21,224 nt of DNA, taken from NCBI GenBank assembly GCA_007122945.1, contig SKSP01000144.1, positions 1 through 21,224 on the forward strand. The letters run 5' to 3'. This document shows, piece by piece, positions 9,068 through 16,600 of the stretch (positions within the stretch are counted from its first letter, which is position 1; each line of letters starts with the position of its first letter). Source of the stretch: Ilumatobacteraceae bacterium (GTDB taxonomy: Bacteria > Actinomycetota > Acidimicrobiia > Acidimicrobiales > Ilumatobacteraceae). A program made the translations under genes and the position numbers. The notes beneath the pieces were generated by a model. It saw nothing but the letters and a program-made list of their open reading frames with translations. It did no database searches and was not told the DNA's origin.

Positions 9068-10897
9068 ATGGTCAACGACATGGAACCCAACCAGACGAGC
9101 GAAGCTGGGAGCGGCTCCGCCGTCGGACCCGCGCTCGCACCGCTGCCCGACACCGCCCACCTCGTCGAGCCGTTCGCCGCGTTCGCCGACGAAGCGCCCG
9201 ATCGGCCGATCTTCGCGGTGCGCGACGGCGACGGGTTCGCCGACGTCACCGCTTCGGACTTCTTCGCGCGCGTCCGCCGCGTCGCGCGTGGCCTGATCGC
9301 CGCCGGCGTGCAGCCCGGGGACCGGGTCGCCCTGATGGCCGGCACCCGGCTCGAGTGGGTCCTGTTCGACGTGGCGATCCTCGCGGCGGGGGGCGTCACG
9401 GTCCCGATCTACGACACCTCCTCGGCCGAGCAGATCCAGTGGATCGTCAGCGACAGCGGCGCCGTGCTGTTGGTGGTCGAGAACGAGCAGATGGCCGCCG
9501 AGGCGCGCTCGGTGGCTGCCGACATGCCCGACTGCCGAGAGGTCCTCGTGATCGACGACGACGCGGTCGGTGAGCTCGAGCGTCGTGCCGCCGACGTGGC
9601 CGACGCCGCGGTCGACGAGCGCGTCGCCGCGATCCGTTCCGACGACCTCGCCACGGTCATCTACACCTCGGGCACCACCGGACGGCCGAAGGGGTGCGTG
9701 CTCACCCACCGCAACCTGCGGATCAACGTGGCCCAGAGTGGGGTGGCGGTCGGGCCCGCGTTGCAGCCCGACGAGTCCGGGATGCTGTTCCTCCCGCTGG
9801 CACACGTCCTCACGAAGGGCTACGTGCTGTTCGCGGTCGAGCGCAAGATGCGGTGCGCCTTCGCCACCGACGTCACCCATCTCGCCGAGGAGTTCCCGCT
9901 CGCCCGCCCGACGATCATCGCGGCCGTGCCGCGCATCTTCGAGAAGGTGTTCGAGGGCGCCCGGCGCAAGGCGGTCGACGATGGCAAGGGCAAGATCTTC
10001 GACCGTGCGGCCGACATCGCCACCGAGTGGTCGCGCCAGCGCACGGCCGGTTCGGTGTCGCCGAAGCTGAAGCTCCAGCACTGGTTGTTCGACAAGCTCG
10101 TGTACCGCAAGATCCGCTCCGCGTTCGGTGGCGAGCTGCGGTTCGCGTTCAGCGGCGGCGGCCCGCTCGGCGAGCGGCTGACGCACTTCTTCGCCGGGAT
10201 CGGTCTCGACGTCTACGAGGGGTACGGCCTCACCGAGACGAGCCCCACCTTGACGATCAACGCGCCCGGCGCGTGGAAGCCCGGAACGGTCGGACGACCG
10301 GTCGCCGGGACGGAGATCCGCATCGCCGAGGACGGTGAGATCCTCGCGCGCGGGCCGCAGGTGTTCAGCGGCTACTGGAACAACGACGCGGCGACCACCG
10401 AGACGTTCGTCGACGGGTGGTTCCGTACCGGCGACGTGGGCGAGCTCGACACCGAGGGGTATCTCCGCATCACCGGGCGCAAGAAGGAGCTGATCGTCAC
10501 CGCGGCGGGCAAGAACGTGGCCCCGGCGCCGCTCGAGGACCGCTTGCGGGCCGACCCGCTCGTCAGCCAGGCGATCGTCATCGGCGAGGGGCGCCCGTTC
10601 GTCTCGGCACTGATCACACTCGACGAGGTCGCGCTCGACCGTTGGCGCGAGGAGCACGGCCGCGGCGACGCGTCGCTGGCCGAGCTCGTCGACGATGCCG
10701 ATCTGCGAGCCGACGTCCAGCGCGCCGTCGACGCCGCCAACGGCTCGGTGTCGCGAGCGGAGTCGATCCGCGAGTTCGTCATCTTGCCGACCGACCTCAG
10801 CATCGAGGCCGACGAACTGACGCCGACGTTGAAGGTGCGGCGCGGGGTCGTCGAGAAGTCGTACGCCTCGGCGATCGACTCGATCTACACCCGCTGA
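9068..10897 (+). CDS. Long-chain fatty acid-CoA ligase (AMP-forming, FadD15-like)
   Basis: Activates a fatty acid to acyl-AMP and then acyl-CoA, feeding beta-oxidation or lipid synthesis; cytoplasmic or peripheral to the membrane. The product is 609 residues, typical of the family. Visible motifs are the P-loop-like YTSGTTGRPKG (199-209), the adenylate motif YGLTE (386-390), the hinge/ribose motif WFRTGDVGELD with Asp456, and the linker GRKKELIVTAAGKNVAP. The C-terminal lobe ends with LTPTLKVRR, which carries the usual late lysine. The long insertion between the P-loop and YGLTE (..VPRIFEKVFEGARRKA..) is characteristic of long-chain, FadD15/ACSL-type enzymes. ATG 9068 is preferred: GGGGGA lies 10 nt ahead. 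GTG 9062 (two codons longer) and ATG 9080 are alternatives. The exact chain-length preference is unknown. Confidence 0.92.
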   Translation: MVNDMEPNQTSEAGSGSAVGPALAPLPDTAHLVEPFAAFADEAPDRPIFAVRDGDGFADVTASDFFARVRRVARGLIAAGVQPGDRVALMAGTRLEWVLFDVAILAAGGVTVPIYDTSSAEQIQWIVSDSGAVLLVVENEQMAAEARSVAADMPDCREVLVIDDDAVGELERRAADVADAAVDERVAAIRSDDLATVIYTSGTTGRPKGCVLTHRNLRINVAQSGVAVGPALQPDESGMLFLPLAHVLTKGYVLFAVERKMRCAFATDVTHLAEEFPLARPTIIAAVPRIFEKVFEGARRKAVDDGKGKIFDRAADIATEWSRQRTAGSVSPKLKLQHWLFDKLVYRKIRSAFGGELRFAFSGGGPLGERLTHFFAGIGLDVYEGYGLTETSPTLTINAPGAWKPGTVGRPVAGTEIRIAEDGEILARGPQVFSGYWNNDAATTETFVDGWFRTGDVGELDTEGYLRITGRKKELIVTAAGKNVAPAPLEDRLRADPLVSQAIVIGEGRPFVSALITLDEVALDRWREEHGRGDASLAELVDDADLRADVQRAVDAANGSVSRAESIREFVILPTDLSIEADELTPTLKVRRGVVEKSYASAIDSIYTR

Positions 10898-10900
10898 TCA

Positions 10901-10940
10901 CCGACGTTCACCGACGTTCACCGACGTTCACCGACGTTCA
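10901..10940. repeat. Four perfect tandem copies of a 10-bp unit (CCGACGTTCA)
   Basis: CCGACGTTCA is repeated four times without a mismatch, starting 3 nt after the stop of the acyl-CoA ligase gene and ending 35 bp before the GNAT start. A period of 10 bp places every unit on about the same face of the helix. It could be a phased protein-binding array or a slippage-prone minisatellite; no inverted symmetry is seen. Confidence 0.95.
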
Positions 10941-10975
10941 CCCCGACGACGGGTCGATCTGCGAGCATCGGGGGC

Positions 10976-11560
10976 GTGGCACCGCCCCCCGAACCCCGCG
11001 AGCACGTGCTCGCTGACGGCACCCGGATCGTGGTCCGCGCGCTCCTGCCCGAGGATCGCGACGAGCTCCGGGAACGGTACGTCGAGCTGTCGCCGCGGTC
11101 GCGACGGCTGCGGTTCGTCTCCGCGCCCGTCCAGCTGTCCGAGCGACTCCTCGACCACCTCCTCGACGTCGACTTCGATGCCCGTTACGCGATCGTCGCG
11201 AGGCTCGCCGACGAACCCGGCACGCCGGGTGTCGGAATCGCCCGGTACGCCCGCCGCGCCGACGACCCGTCGATCGCCGAGGCCGCGGTGACGGTGCTCG
11301 ACGGGTACCAGGGGCGCGGCATCGGGACGATCCTGCTGACCCGCCTCGTCGAGGCCGCCCGGACGGCCGGGATCACCACGTTCGTGGCGGACGTGATGTG
11401 GGAGAACCACGATCTGCTCGGTGCGCTCCGGAACGTCGGAGCGACGGTGGTCCCCGAGGAGCCCGGGATCGCCGCCGTGCGGGTCGACCTCCCGCCGACC
11501 GTCGAGGGCCTGCGCGAGTCACCGCTCTACGAGGTCATGCGCACCGTCGTCGCCACGTAA
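10976..11560 (+). CDS. GNAT family N-acetyltransferase
   Basis: Single-domain acetyltransferase of 194 residues that would transfer acetyl from acetyl-CoA to an unknown amine or protein lysine. The start ADGTRIVVRALLPEDRDELRERYVELSPRSRRLRFV resembles the GNAT domain of bacterial protein acetyltransferases of the Pat type, but no cyclic-nucleotide-binding domain is attached here. The acetyl-CoA pyrophosphate loop is YQGRGIGT (111-118), followed by the helix LLTRLVEAARTAGI. GTG 10976 is the first start in the frame; there is no proper ribosome binding site (GGGGGC directly abuts it) and no clean TAnnnT box, so the start is moderately secure. It lies 78 bp after an acyl-CoA ligase gene in the same direction, separated by the 10-bp repeats; co-transcription is possible. 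A role in lysine acetylation of that ligase would fit known Pat biology but is speculation. Confidence 0.85.
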   Translation: MAPPPEPREHVLADGTRIVVRALLPEDRDELRERYVELSPRSRRLRFVSAPVQLSERLLDHLLDVDFDARYAIVARLADEPGTPGVGIARYARRADDPSIAEAAVTVLDGYQGRGIGTILLTRLVEAARTAGITTFVADVMWENHDLLGALRNVGATVVPEEPGIAAVRVDLPPTVEGLRESPLYEVMRTVVAT

Positions 11561-11569
11561 CCCCCAGTT

Positions 11570-11613
11570 CCGTCCGCGCCGATCGGCCGATTCCGGTCGG
11601 TTCACGCGGACGG
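11570..11613. terminator. Hairpin of repeat copy 1
   Basis: CCGTCCGCG (11570-11578) pairs with CGCGGACGG (11605-11613). Inside this, CCGATCGG (11579-11586) pairs with CCGGTCGG (11593-11600) through one G-U wobble, leaving a 6-nt loop and a 4-nt bulge (TTCA). That gives 17 base pairs. The position between convergent stop codons suggests a terminator; there is no U-tract. Confidence 0.65.
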
Positions 11614-11634
11614 TTCGGTGCCGAACCCCCGGTT

Positions 11635-11678
11635 CCGTCCGCGCCGATCGGCCGATTCCGGTCGGTTCACGCGGACGG
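11635..11678. terminator. Hairpin of repeat copy 2
   Basis: The same 17-bp structure as copy 1, shifted by 65 bp. It overlaps the stop codon (11667-11669) of the dioxygenase gene on the minus strand, so it would form while the last codons are being transcribed. Confidence 0.6.
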
Positions 11679-12527
11679 TTCGGTGCCGCGGACGCTGGTG
11701 CGGTACATCTCGCGGCGAACACCCTGGTAGTCGTTGAGGGCGTTGTGCTGGGTGCAGCGGTTGTCCCAGATGGCGAGCGTGTGGCGTGCCCACCGCAGGC
11801 GGCAGGTCAGGTTCTCGTTCACCGCGTGACGGTAGAGGTACTGCAGCAGCGGTTGGCTCTCGGTGGCGGACCAGCCCTCGAACCGGGTCGTGTACACGGG
11901 GTTCACGTAGAGCGCCTCGCGACCGGTCTCGGGGTGGCGGACCACGACCGGGTGGGTCTCGGTCGCGTAGGCGTCGGGTGACGGGGCGATCGCCATCGAC
12001 GTCTTGTCCTTCACCTGGTCGAGGTATCCGCCGGTGCCGTACGCCATGCCGGCCGAGTGGACGGCCCGGAGTCCGCGCAACGTCGTCCGCAAACCCGCGG
12101 ACAGCGTCTCGAACGCCCGGTACTGGTTCGCCCACAGCGTGTCACCCCCGTGGTCGGGGACGTCCCAGGCGTGCAGCAGCGTGAACGCCGGCGGTGTCGG
12201 CAGGTACGACAGGTCGGTGTGCCACGCGTTGGCGAAGTTGAGCTCGTCGTCGGCCTCCTTCACCACCTTGATGACGTAGGGGCGATCGGGGAGCGGCTCG
12301 ACGAACGGGGTGACGTCGCGTCCACCGAGCTGATCGGTCAGCCGTTCGAGGTCGTCGAGGGTCATCGGCTGGTCCGGCAGGAACACGACGAGGTGCTCGA
12401 GCGCCGCGGACCGCAGCGCGGCCACCTCGGCGTCGTCGAGCGGACGGGTCAGGTCGAGCCCCGTGACCCGGGCACCGAGCGCCCCCGCCGTCGGCTCGAC
12501 CGTGATCGTGGAGGTGGACGTGCTCAT
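11667..12527 (-). CDS. TauD/TfdA family Fe(II)/2-oxoglutarate-dependent dioxygenase
   Basis: Non-haem iron oxygenase that couples 2-oxoglutarate decarboxylation to hydroxylation of a substrate. Relatives release sulfite from taurine or alkyl sulfates, or attack aryloxyalkanoates. The 286-residue product shows the facial triad His103-x-Asp105 (AWHTDLSYLP) and His261 (WDNRCTQHNALNDY), with Arg272 and Arg276 (RREMYRTSVRG) spaced 11 and 15 residues after His261 as in TauD for 2-oxoglutarate binding. The N-terminus, ITVEPTAGALGARVTGLDL, is typical. ATG 12527 is the start; no good Shine-Dalgarno sequence is present. The last residues GTEPSA and the stop come from a duplicated hairpin element, so the native C-terminus was probably altered. 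The substrate is unknown: no sulfonate transporter or flavin reductase is adjacent. Promoter signals must lie in the repeat-rich region upstream. Confidence 0.9.
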   Translation of the reverse strand: MSTSTSTITVEPTAGALGARVTGLDLTRPLDDAEVAALRSAALEHLVVFLPDQPMTLDDLERLTDQLGGRDVTPFVEPLPDRPYVIKVVKEADDELNFANAWHTDLSYLPTPPAFTLLHAWDVPDHGGDTLWANQYRAFETLSAGLRTTLRGLRAVHSAGMAYGTGGYLDQVKDKTSMAIAPSPDAYATETHPVVVRHPETGREALYVNPVYTTRFEGWSATESQPLLQYLYRHAVNENLTCRLRWARHTLAIWDNRCTQHNALNDYQGVRREMYRTSVRGTEPSA

Positions 12528-12558
12528 GTACGCATGTTCGCGCACCCACCCCCGACCA

Positions 12559-12730
12559 CCTGCAGCTGGGTGACTCTGTGTCGCTGGTTGCCGGTGTGGG
12601 CGGCGCTGGGCGACTCTGTGTCGCTGGGGTGCTGGTGCGGGGGTGGTCGGGCCTGCAGCTGGGTGACTCTGTGTCGCTGGTTGCCGGTGTGGGCGGCGCT
12701 GGGCGACTCTGTGTCGCTGGGGTGCTGGTG
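12559..12730. repeat. 79-bp direct duplication (period 93 bp) containing four copies of a 23-bp motif
   Basis: Blocks 12559-12637 and 12652-12730 are identical. Each block holds two copies of a 23-bp motif, GCTGGG(T/C) followed by GACTCTGTGTCGCTGG, at 12565-12587, 12605-12627, 12658-12680 and 12698-12720; the start-to-start steps are 40, 53 and 40 bp. CCCGACCACC (12551-12560) and its inverse GGTGGTCGGG (12642-12651) flank the first block. The whole set lies in the 263-bp non-coding gap upstream of the dioxygenase gene. Both strands stay open through it, but no protein is supported. Confidence 0.93.
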
Positions 12731-12769
12731 GGCCGGGTGAATCGGGGTCGGCCGGGTGAAACCGGGGGC
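12731..12769. repeat. Two-copy 19-bp-period repeat (GGCCGGGTGAA..CGGGG)
   Basis: GGCCGGGTGAATCGGGG and GGCCGGGTGAAACCGGGG begin at 12731 and 12750, directly after the 93-bp repeat array and just downstream of the DsbA-fold gene's 3' end. They extend the repeat-rich character of this gap and no function is evident. Confidence 0.6.
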
Positions 12770-12790
12770 GGTCGCGAGCGGGACGGTCGG

Positions 12791-13507
12791 TCAGGTCGCG
12801 CGGTGGCCGGCGCGCCAGTCCTCGAGGCGGGCGGTGGGGTCGGGGTCCTCGCCGAACGCCCGCAGCTGCGGGCGTTCGCGCAGGCTGCGCTTGAGCTCGG
12901 CGAACCCGGGGAACGTGGCGAGATGGATGACCGAGTCCCACAGCGCGACGGCGTCGTCGGGGTGGGGTACCCGCGAGATCACCGGGCCGAAGACGGCCGG
13001 TCCGTCCGGCGGCCGGAAGATGATGATCGGGGTTCCCACGTCGCGGCCGGTGCGGGCGAGTGCGGCATCGCCTTCAGCCCCGATGACCTCGTCGTGGGAC
13101 TCGTCGTCGGCGGCCGCGGCGAGGTCGGCCGGGAGACCGGCGTCGGCCAGCACCGCCGCCACGTGCTCGTCGCTGACCATCCACGAGCGGTCGTCGCCCT
13201 CGGGACGGGGTCGGTCGAAGATGCGCTCGCCGACCGCGGTGTAGAACGCCCCGACCGCGTCGCGGCCGACCTCGGCTCGTGCCGCCGCCGCCACCCGCAG
13301 CAGTCGCAGGCCGGCGGTGTGGCCGTGCACGTAGCCGGCCGGGAAGTCGCGCTCGTAGTCCTTGTCGGCGTTGATCAGCCGCAGGGAGATGAAGCGCCAG
13401 TCGACCGTGTAGTCCTTCTGGGCGACCACCTGCTCGATCCACCTCGAGGTGATCCAGGCGAACGGGCAGATGGGGTCGAAGTGGAAGTGGAGGTCGGCGT
13501 CGGGCAC
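12791..13507 (-). CDS. DsbA-fold protein, Rv2466c-like (mycothiol-dependent nitroreductase family) with one active-site cysteine
   Basis: A 238-residue thioredoxin-fold protein with a helical insertion. The start DADLHFHFDPICPFAWITSRWIEQV, the middle AGLPADLAAAADDESHDEVI and the end VGTPIIIFRPPDGPAVFGPVISRVP..LWDSVIHLATFPGFAELKR follow the layout of Mycobacterium tuberculosis Rv2466c, a mycothiol-dependent reductase that activates nitro prodrugs. In that family the active site is CPWC; here it reads Cys14-Pro-Phe-Ala17, so the resolving cysteine is missing and only monothiol chemistry is possible. The cis-proline loop (GTP) is kept. No signal peptide, so cytoplasmic. GTG 13507 lies 7 nt after a TACCGT -10 box, so the mRNA is probably leaderless; the frame stays open for 47 more codons upstream, but these lie across the promoter region. 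Divergent from kgd. Confidence 0.85.
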   Translation of the reverse strand: MPDADLHFHFDPICPFAWITSRWIEQVVAQKDYTVDWRFISLRLINADKDYERDFPAGYVHGHTAGLRLLRVAAAARAEVGRDAVGAFYTAVGERIFDRPRPEGDDRSWMVSDEHVAAVLADAGLPADLAAAADDESHDEVIGAEGDAALARTGRDVGTPIIIFRPPDGPAVFGPVISRVPHPDDAVALWDSVIHLATFPGFAELKRSLRERPQLRAFGEDPDPTARLEDWRAGHRAT

Positions 13508-13514
13508 GAGGTCG

Positions 13515-13520
13515 ACGGTA
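13515..13520 (-). promoter_or_regulatory. -10 box (TACCGT) of the leaderless DsbA-fold gene
   Basis: TACCGT on the minus strand, then 7 nt, then GTG 13507. The geometry puts the transcription start at the start codon and supports this start over the longer frame. Confidence 0.55.
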
Positions 13521-13590
13521 GTCCGGGTCCGGGCGGATGCGTGGAGCGCGCCGGTCGAGAGCCGGTCGGTTCCGCTCCGGGCGGCTCGGG

Positions 13591-13596
13591 TACCAT
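13591..13596 (+). promoter_or_regulatory. -10 box (TACCAT) of kgd, transcript with little or no leader
   Basis: TACCAT fits TAnnnT and ends 8 nt before ATG 13605, giving a leader of about 0-2 nt. No Shine-Dalgarno sequence precedes the ATG. The 97-bp divergent gap 13508-13604 therefore holds two -10 boxes about 70 bp apart, facing away from each other. Confidence 0.55.
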
Positions 13597-13604
13597 CGAC
13601 AGCG

Positions 13605-16600
13605 ATGGCTGCGTCCGAACCCTCCAGCCCCGCGTTCGGGGCCAACACCTGGCTCGTCGAGGAGATGTACGAGCAGTACCGGGCCGACCCGGACTCGGTG
13701 GGTGACTCCTGGCAGGAGTTCTTCGAGGACTATCGCCCCTCGACCGACCCGCACGTCGACGTCGTCCGCCGCGATCCAGCCGAACCGGCTGCGTCGCGGT
13801 CCCACGATGCACCGACCGACGAGCCGGCGCCCGAGAAGGAGCCGACTCCCGAGAAGGAGACGGCGCAGAAGGAGCCGACGCCCGAGAAGGAGCCGACGCC
13901 CGAGAAGGAGACGGCGCAGAAGGAGACGGCGCAGAAGGAGACGGCGCAGAAGGAGACGGTGCCCGAGAAGAAGACGGCGCAGGAGCCGGCGGCAGCCGAC
14001 ACCGAGGAGGAGCCCGGCGCGCCGATCCGGGGCGCCGGCGCGGCGATCGTCGCCAACATGCAGCGGAGCCTGGAGGTGCCGACGGCGACCAGCTTCCGCA
14101 ACGTGCCGGCCAAGCTGCTCGAGGTCAACCGCAAGGTGATCAACGGGTACCGGGAGCGCAGCGGACAGGGCAAGGTCAGCTTCACCCACCTGATCGGGTT
14201 CGCCATCGTGCGGGCGATCGCGGACGCCGTGCCCTCGATGAACAACACGTATCGGGAGGGAGCGGACGGCAAGCCCCGACTGATCCGCAACGACCACGTG
14301 AACATGGGTCTCGCCGTCGACATCGACAAGGGCGACGGGAGCCGCACGCTCGTCGTGCCCGTGCTGCGCGAGGCCGACACGCTCGATTTCGCCGGGTTCC
14401 TCACCGCGTACGAGGAGATCATCCGCAAGGTCCGCAACAACAAGCTGACGTTGGAGGACTTCCAGGGGGCCACCGTCACCTTGACGAACCCCGGCACGAT
14501 CGGCACCGTGCAGTCCGTCCCCCGCCTGATGCCCGGACAGGGGGTGATCGTCGGCGTCGGGAACATCGACTTCCCGGCCGAGTTCGAGGGGGCCGACCGG
14601 TCGAACCTGTCGTCGCTCGGCGTGAGCAAGGTCGTCACGATCACGAGCACCTACGACCATCGCATCATCCAGGGCGCCGAGTCCGGGCTGTTCCTGAAGC
14701 GGGTCCACGAGCTGTTGCTCGGCGATCACGACTTCTACCAGGACATCTTCGCCGCGCTCGACATGCCGTACGAGGCGGTCAAGTGGCGTCCCGACACGAA
14801 CCCGATCGACCGCGAGGAGGCGATGCTGCACAAGCAGATGCAGGTCGCCAAGCTGATCCGCGTCCATCGTGTGCGGGGCCACCTCCTCGCCGACCTCGAC
14901 CCGTTGCGTTGGAAGGAGCCGCGTACCCCGGTCGAGCTCGATCCGGCCACCTACGGGTTGACGATCTGGGACCTCGACCGCGAGTTCCTCACCGACGGGG
15001 TCGGCGGCCGCACCAAGATGCGTCTCGGCGAACTGCTCGGCGTGCTGCGCGACGCGTACTGCCGCACGATCGGTGTCGAGTACATGCACATCCAGGACAC
15101 CGAGGAGCAGCGCTGGATCCAGAGCCAGGTCGAAGTGCCGCACCCGCCGATGTCGAAGGAGCAGAAGCACCGCGTCCTCGAGCGGCTGAACGCCGCGGAG
15201 GCGTTCGAGAAGTTCCTCGCGACGAAGTACGTCGGCACGAAGCGGTTCGGCATCGAGGGCGCCGAGTCCGCCATCCCGATCCTCGACGAGATCCTGTCGA
15301 GCGCGGCCGACGAGGGCCTCGCCGGGTGCGTCATGGGGATGGCCCACCGCGGTCGCCTCAACGTGCTCTCCAACATCATGGGCAAGAGCTACGAGGCGAT
15401 CTTCTCGGAGTTCGAGGGTCACGTCGACCCGACCACCGTGCAGGGTTCGGGCGACGTGAAGTACCACCTCGGCGCCACCGGCAAGTACGTCAGCCCGTCG
15501 GGGAGCGACATCCCGATCGAACTGGCCGCCAACCCGAGTCATCTCGAGGCGGTCAACCCGATCGTGATGGGCATGGTGCGCGCCGACCAGGACCGCATCG
15601 ATCCACCCGGCTCGTACCCGGTGCTGGCGGTGCAGATCCACGGCGACGCCGCGTTCGCCGGCCAGGGCGTCGTCGCCGAAGCGCTGGCGATGAGCGACAT
15701 CGGCGGCTACCGCGTGGGCGGCTCGATCCACCTCATCATCAACAACCAGATCGGTTTCACGACGGCGCCGCAGTTCGCCCGGTCGTCGATCTACTGCTCC
15801 GACGTCGCCAAGACCGTCCAGGCGCCGATCTTCCACGTCAACGGCGACGACCCCGAGGCGTGCGTCCGGGTCGCCAAGATGGCGTGGGACTACCGCCAGC
15901 GGTTCCACAAGGACGTCGTCATCGACGTGGTCTGCTATCGCCGGCACGGCCACAACGAGGGCGACGACCCGAGTTACACCCAGCCGCTGATGTACCGCGC
16001 GATCGCCGATCGGCGCAGCGTCCGCAAGCTCTACGTCGAGGCGCTCGTGAAGCGCGGCGACATCACACTCGACGAGGCCGAGCAGGCCCTCAGCGACTTC
16101 CAGAACAAGCTGCAGGTCGCGCTCGACGAGACCCGGGCCCAGGCGTCCCCACCGACGAAGGCCCCCAGACCGCCGAAGCCGATCGGCGTCCTGCCGCCCA
16201 TCGAGACCGGCGTCGAGCGTTCCGTGCTCGACCGGGTGTTCACCAAGCTCACCGACTACCCCGACGGCTTCACCGTGCACCCGAAGCTGGGCCGCCAGTT
16301 CGACGCGCGGTCGAAGCTGTACCACGACGACGGCGAGGTGGAGTGGGCGACCGCGGAAGCGCTCGCGATCGGGTCGCTGGTGCTCGAGGGTCGTTCCGTC
16401 CGGCTCGCGGGCCAGGACTCGCGCCGGGGCACGTTCAGCCAGCGTCACGCCGCGCTGATCGACTTCGAGACGGCCGAGCCGTGGATCCCGCTCAACGAGC
16501 TCGACGGGGCCGACGCCAACTTCTGGGTGTACGACTCGCTGCTCTCGGAGTACGCCGCGCTCGGGTACGAGTACGGCTACGCCCACGCCAACCCCGACGC

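Larger units (their letters stand above)
11561..11688. repeat. Tandem duplication of a 63-bp hairpin element (period 65 bp)
   Basis: Positions 11561-11623 and 11626-11688 match over 63 bp with one mismatch; 57 bp (11567-11623 and 11632-11688) are identical. The first copy begins directly after the TAA of the GNAT gene. The second runs into the 3' end of the dioxygenase gene and supplies its last six codons and stop. Each copy folds into a long hairpin, annotated separately. Confidence 0.95.

Noticed and set aside
8962..9399. N-terminal extension of the GH65 protein by 146 residues
   Set aside because: It would run antisense through the acyl-CoA ligase 5' end and has Arg/Ser/Thr-rich shadow composition.
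6500..10657. 1385-residue minus-strand open frame
   Set aside because: It overlaps the GH65 gene in another frame and is antisense to the acyl-CoA ligase; Arg/Pro-rich with no recognisable motif.
12559..12730. CRISPR-like array (four 23-bp repeats)
   Set aside because: The intervals are 17, 30 and 17 bp, and two of them are identical to each other because the whole block is duplicated. There are no cas genes nearby.
12578..12740. Small protein translated through the repeat array (GDSVSLVAGVGGAGRLCVAG)
   Set aside because: The open frame arises from the DNA repeat; no start with a ribosome binding site and no codon-level selection is visible.
13449..13604. Longer Kgd N-terminus (52 extra codons)
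   Set aside because: These codons overlap the coding start and promoter of the divergent gene, while MAASEPSSPAFGANTW at 13605 matches the known family start.
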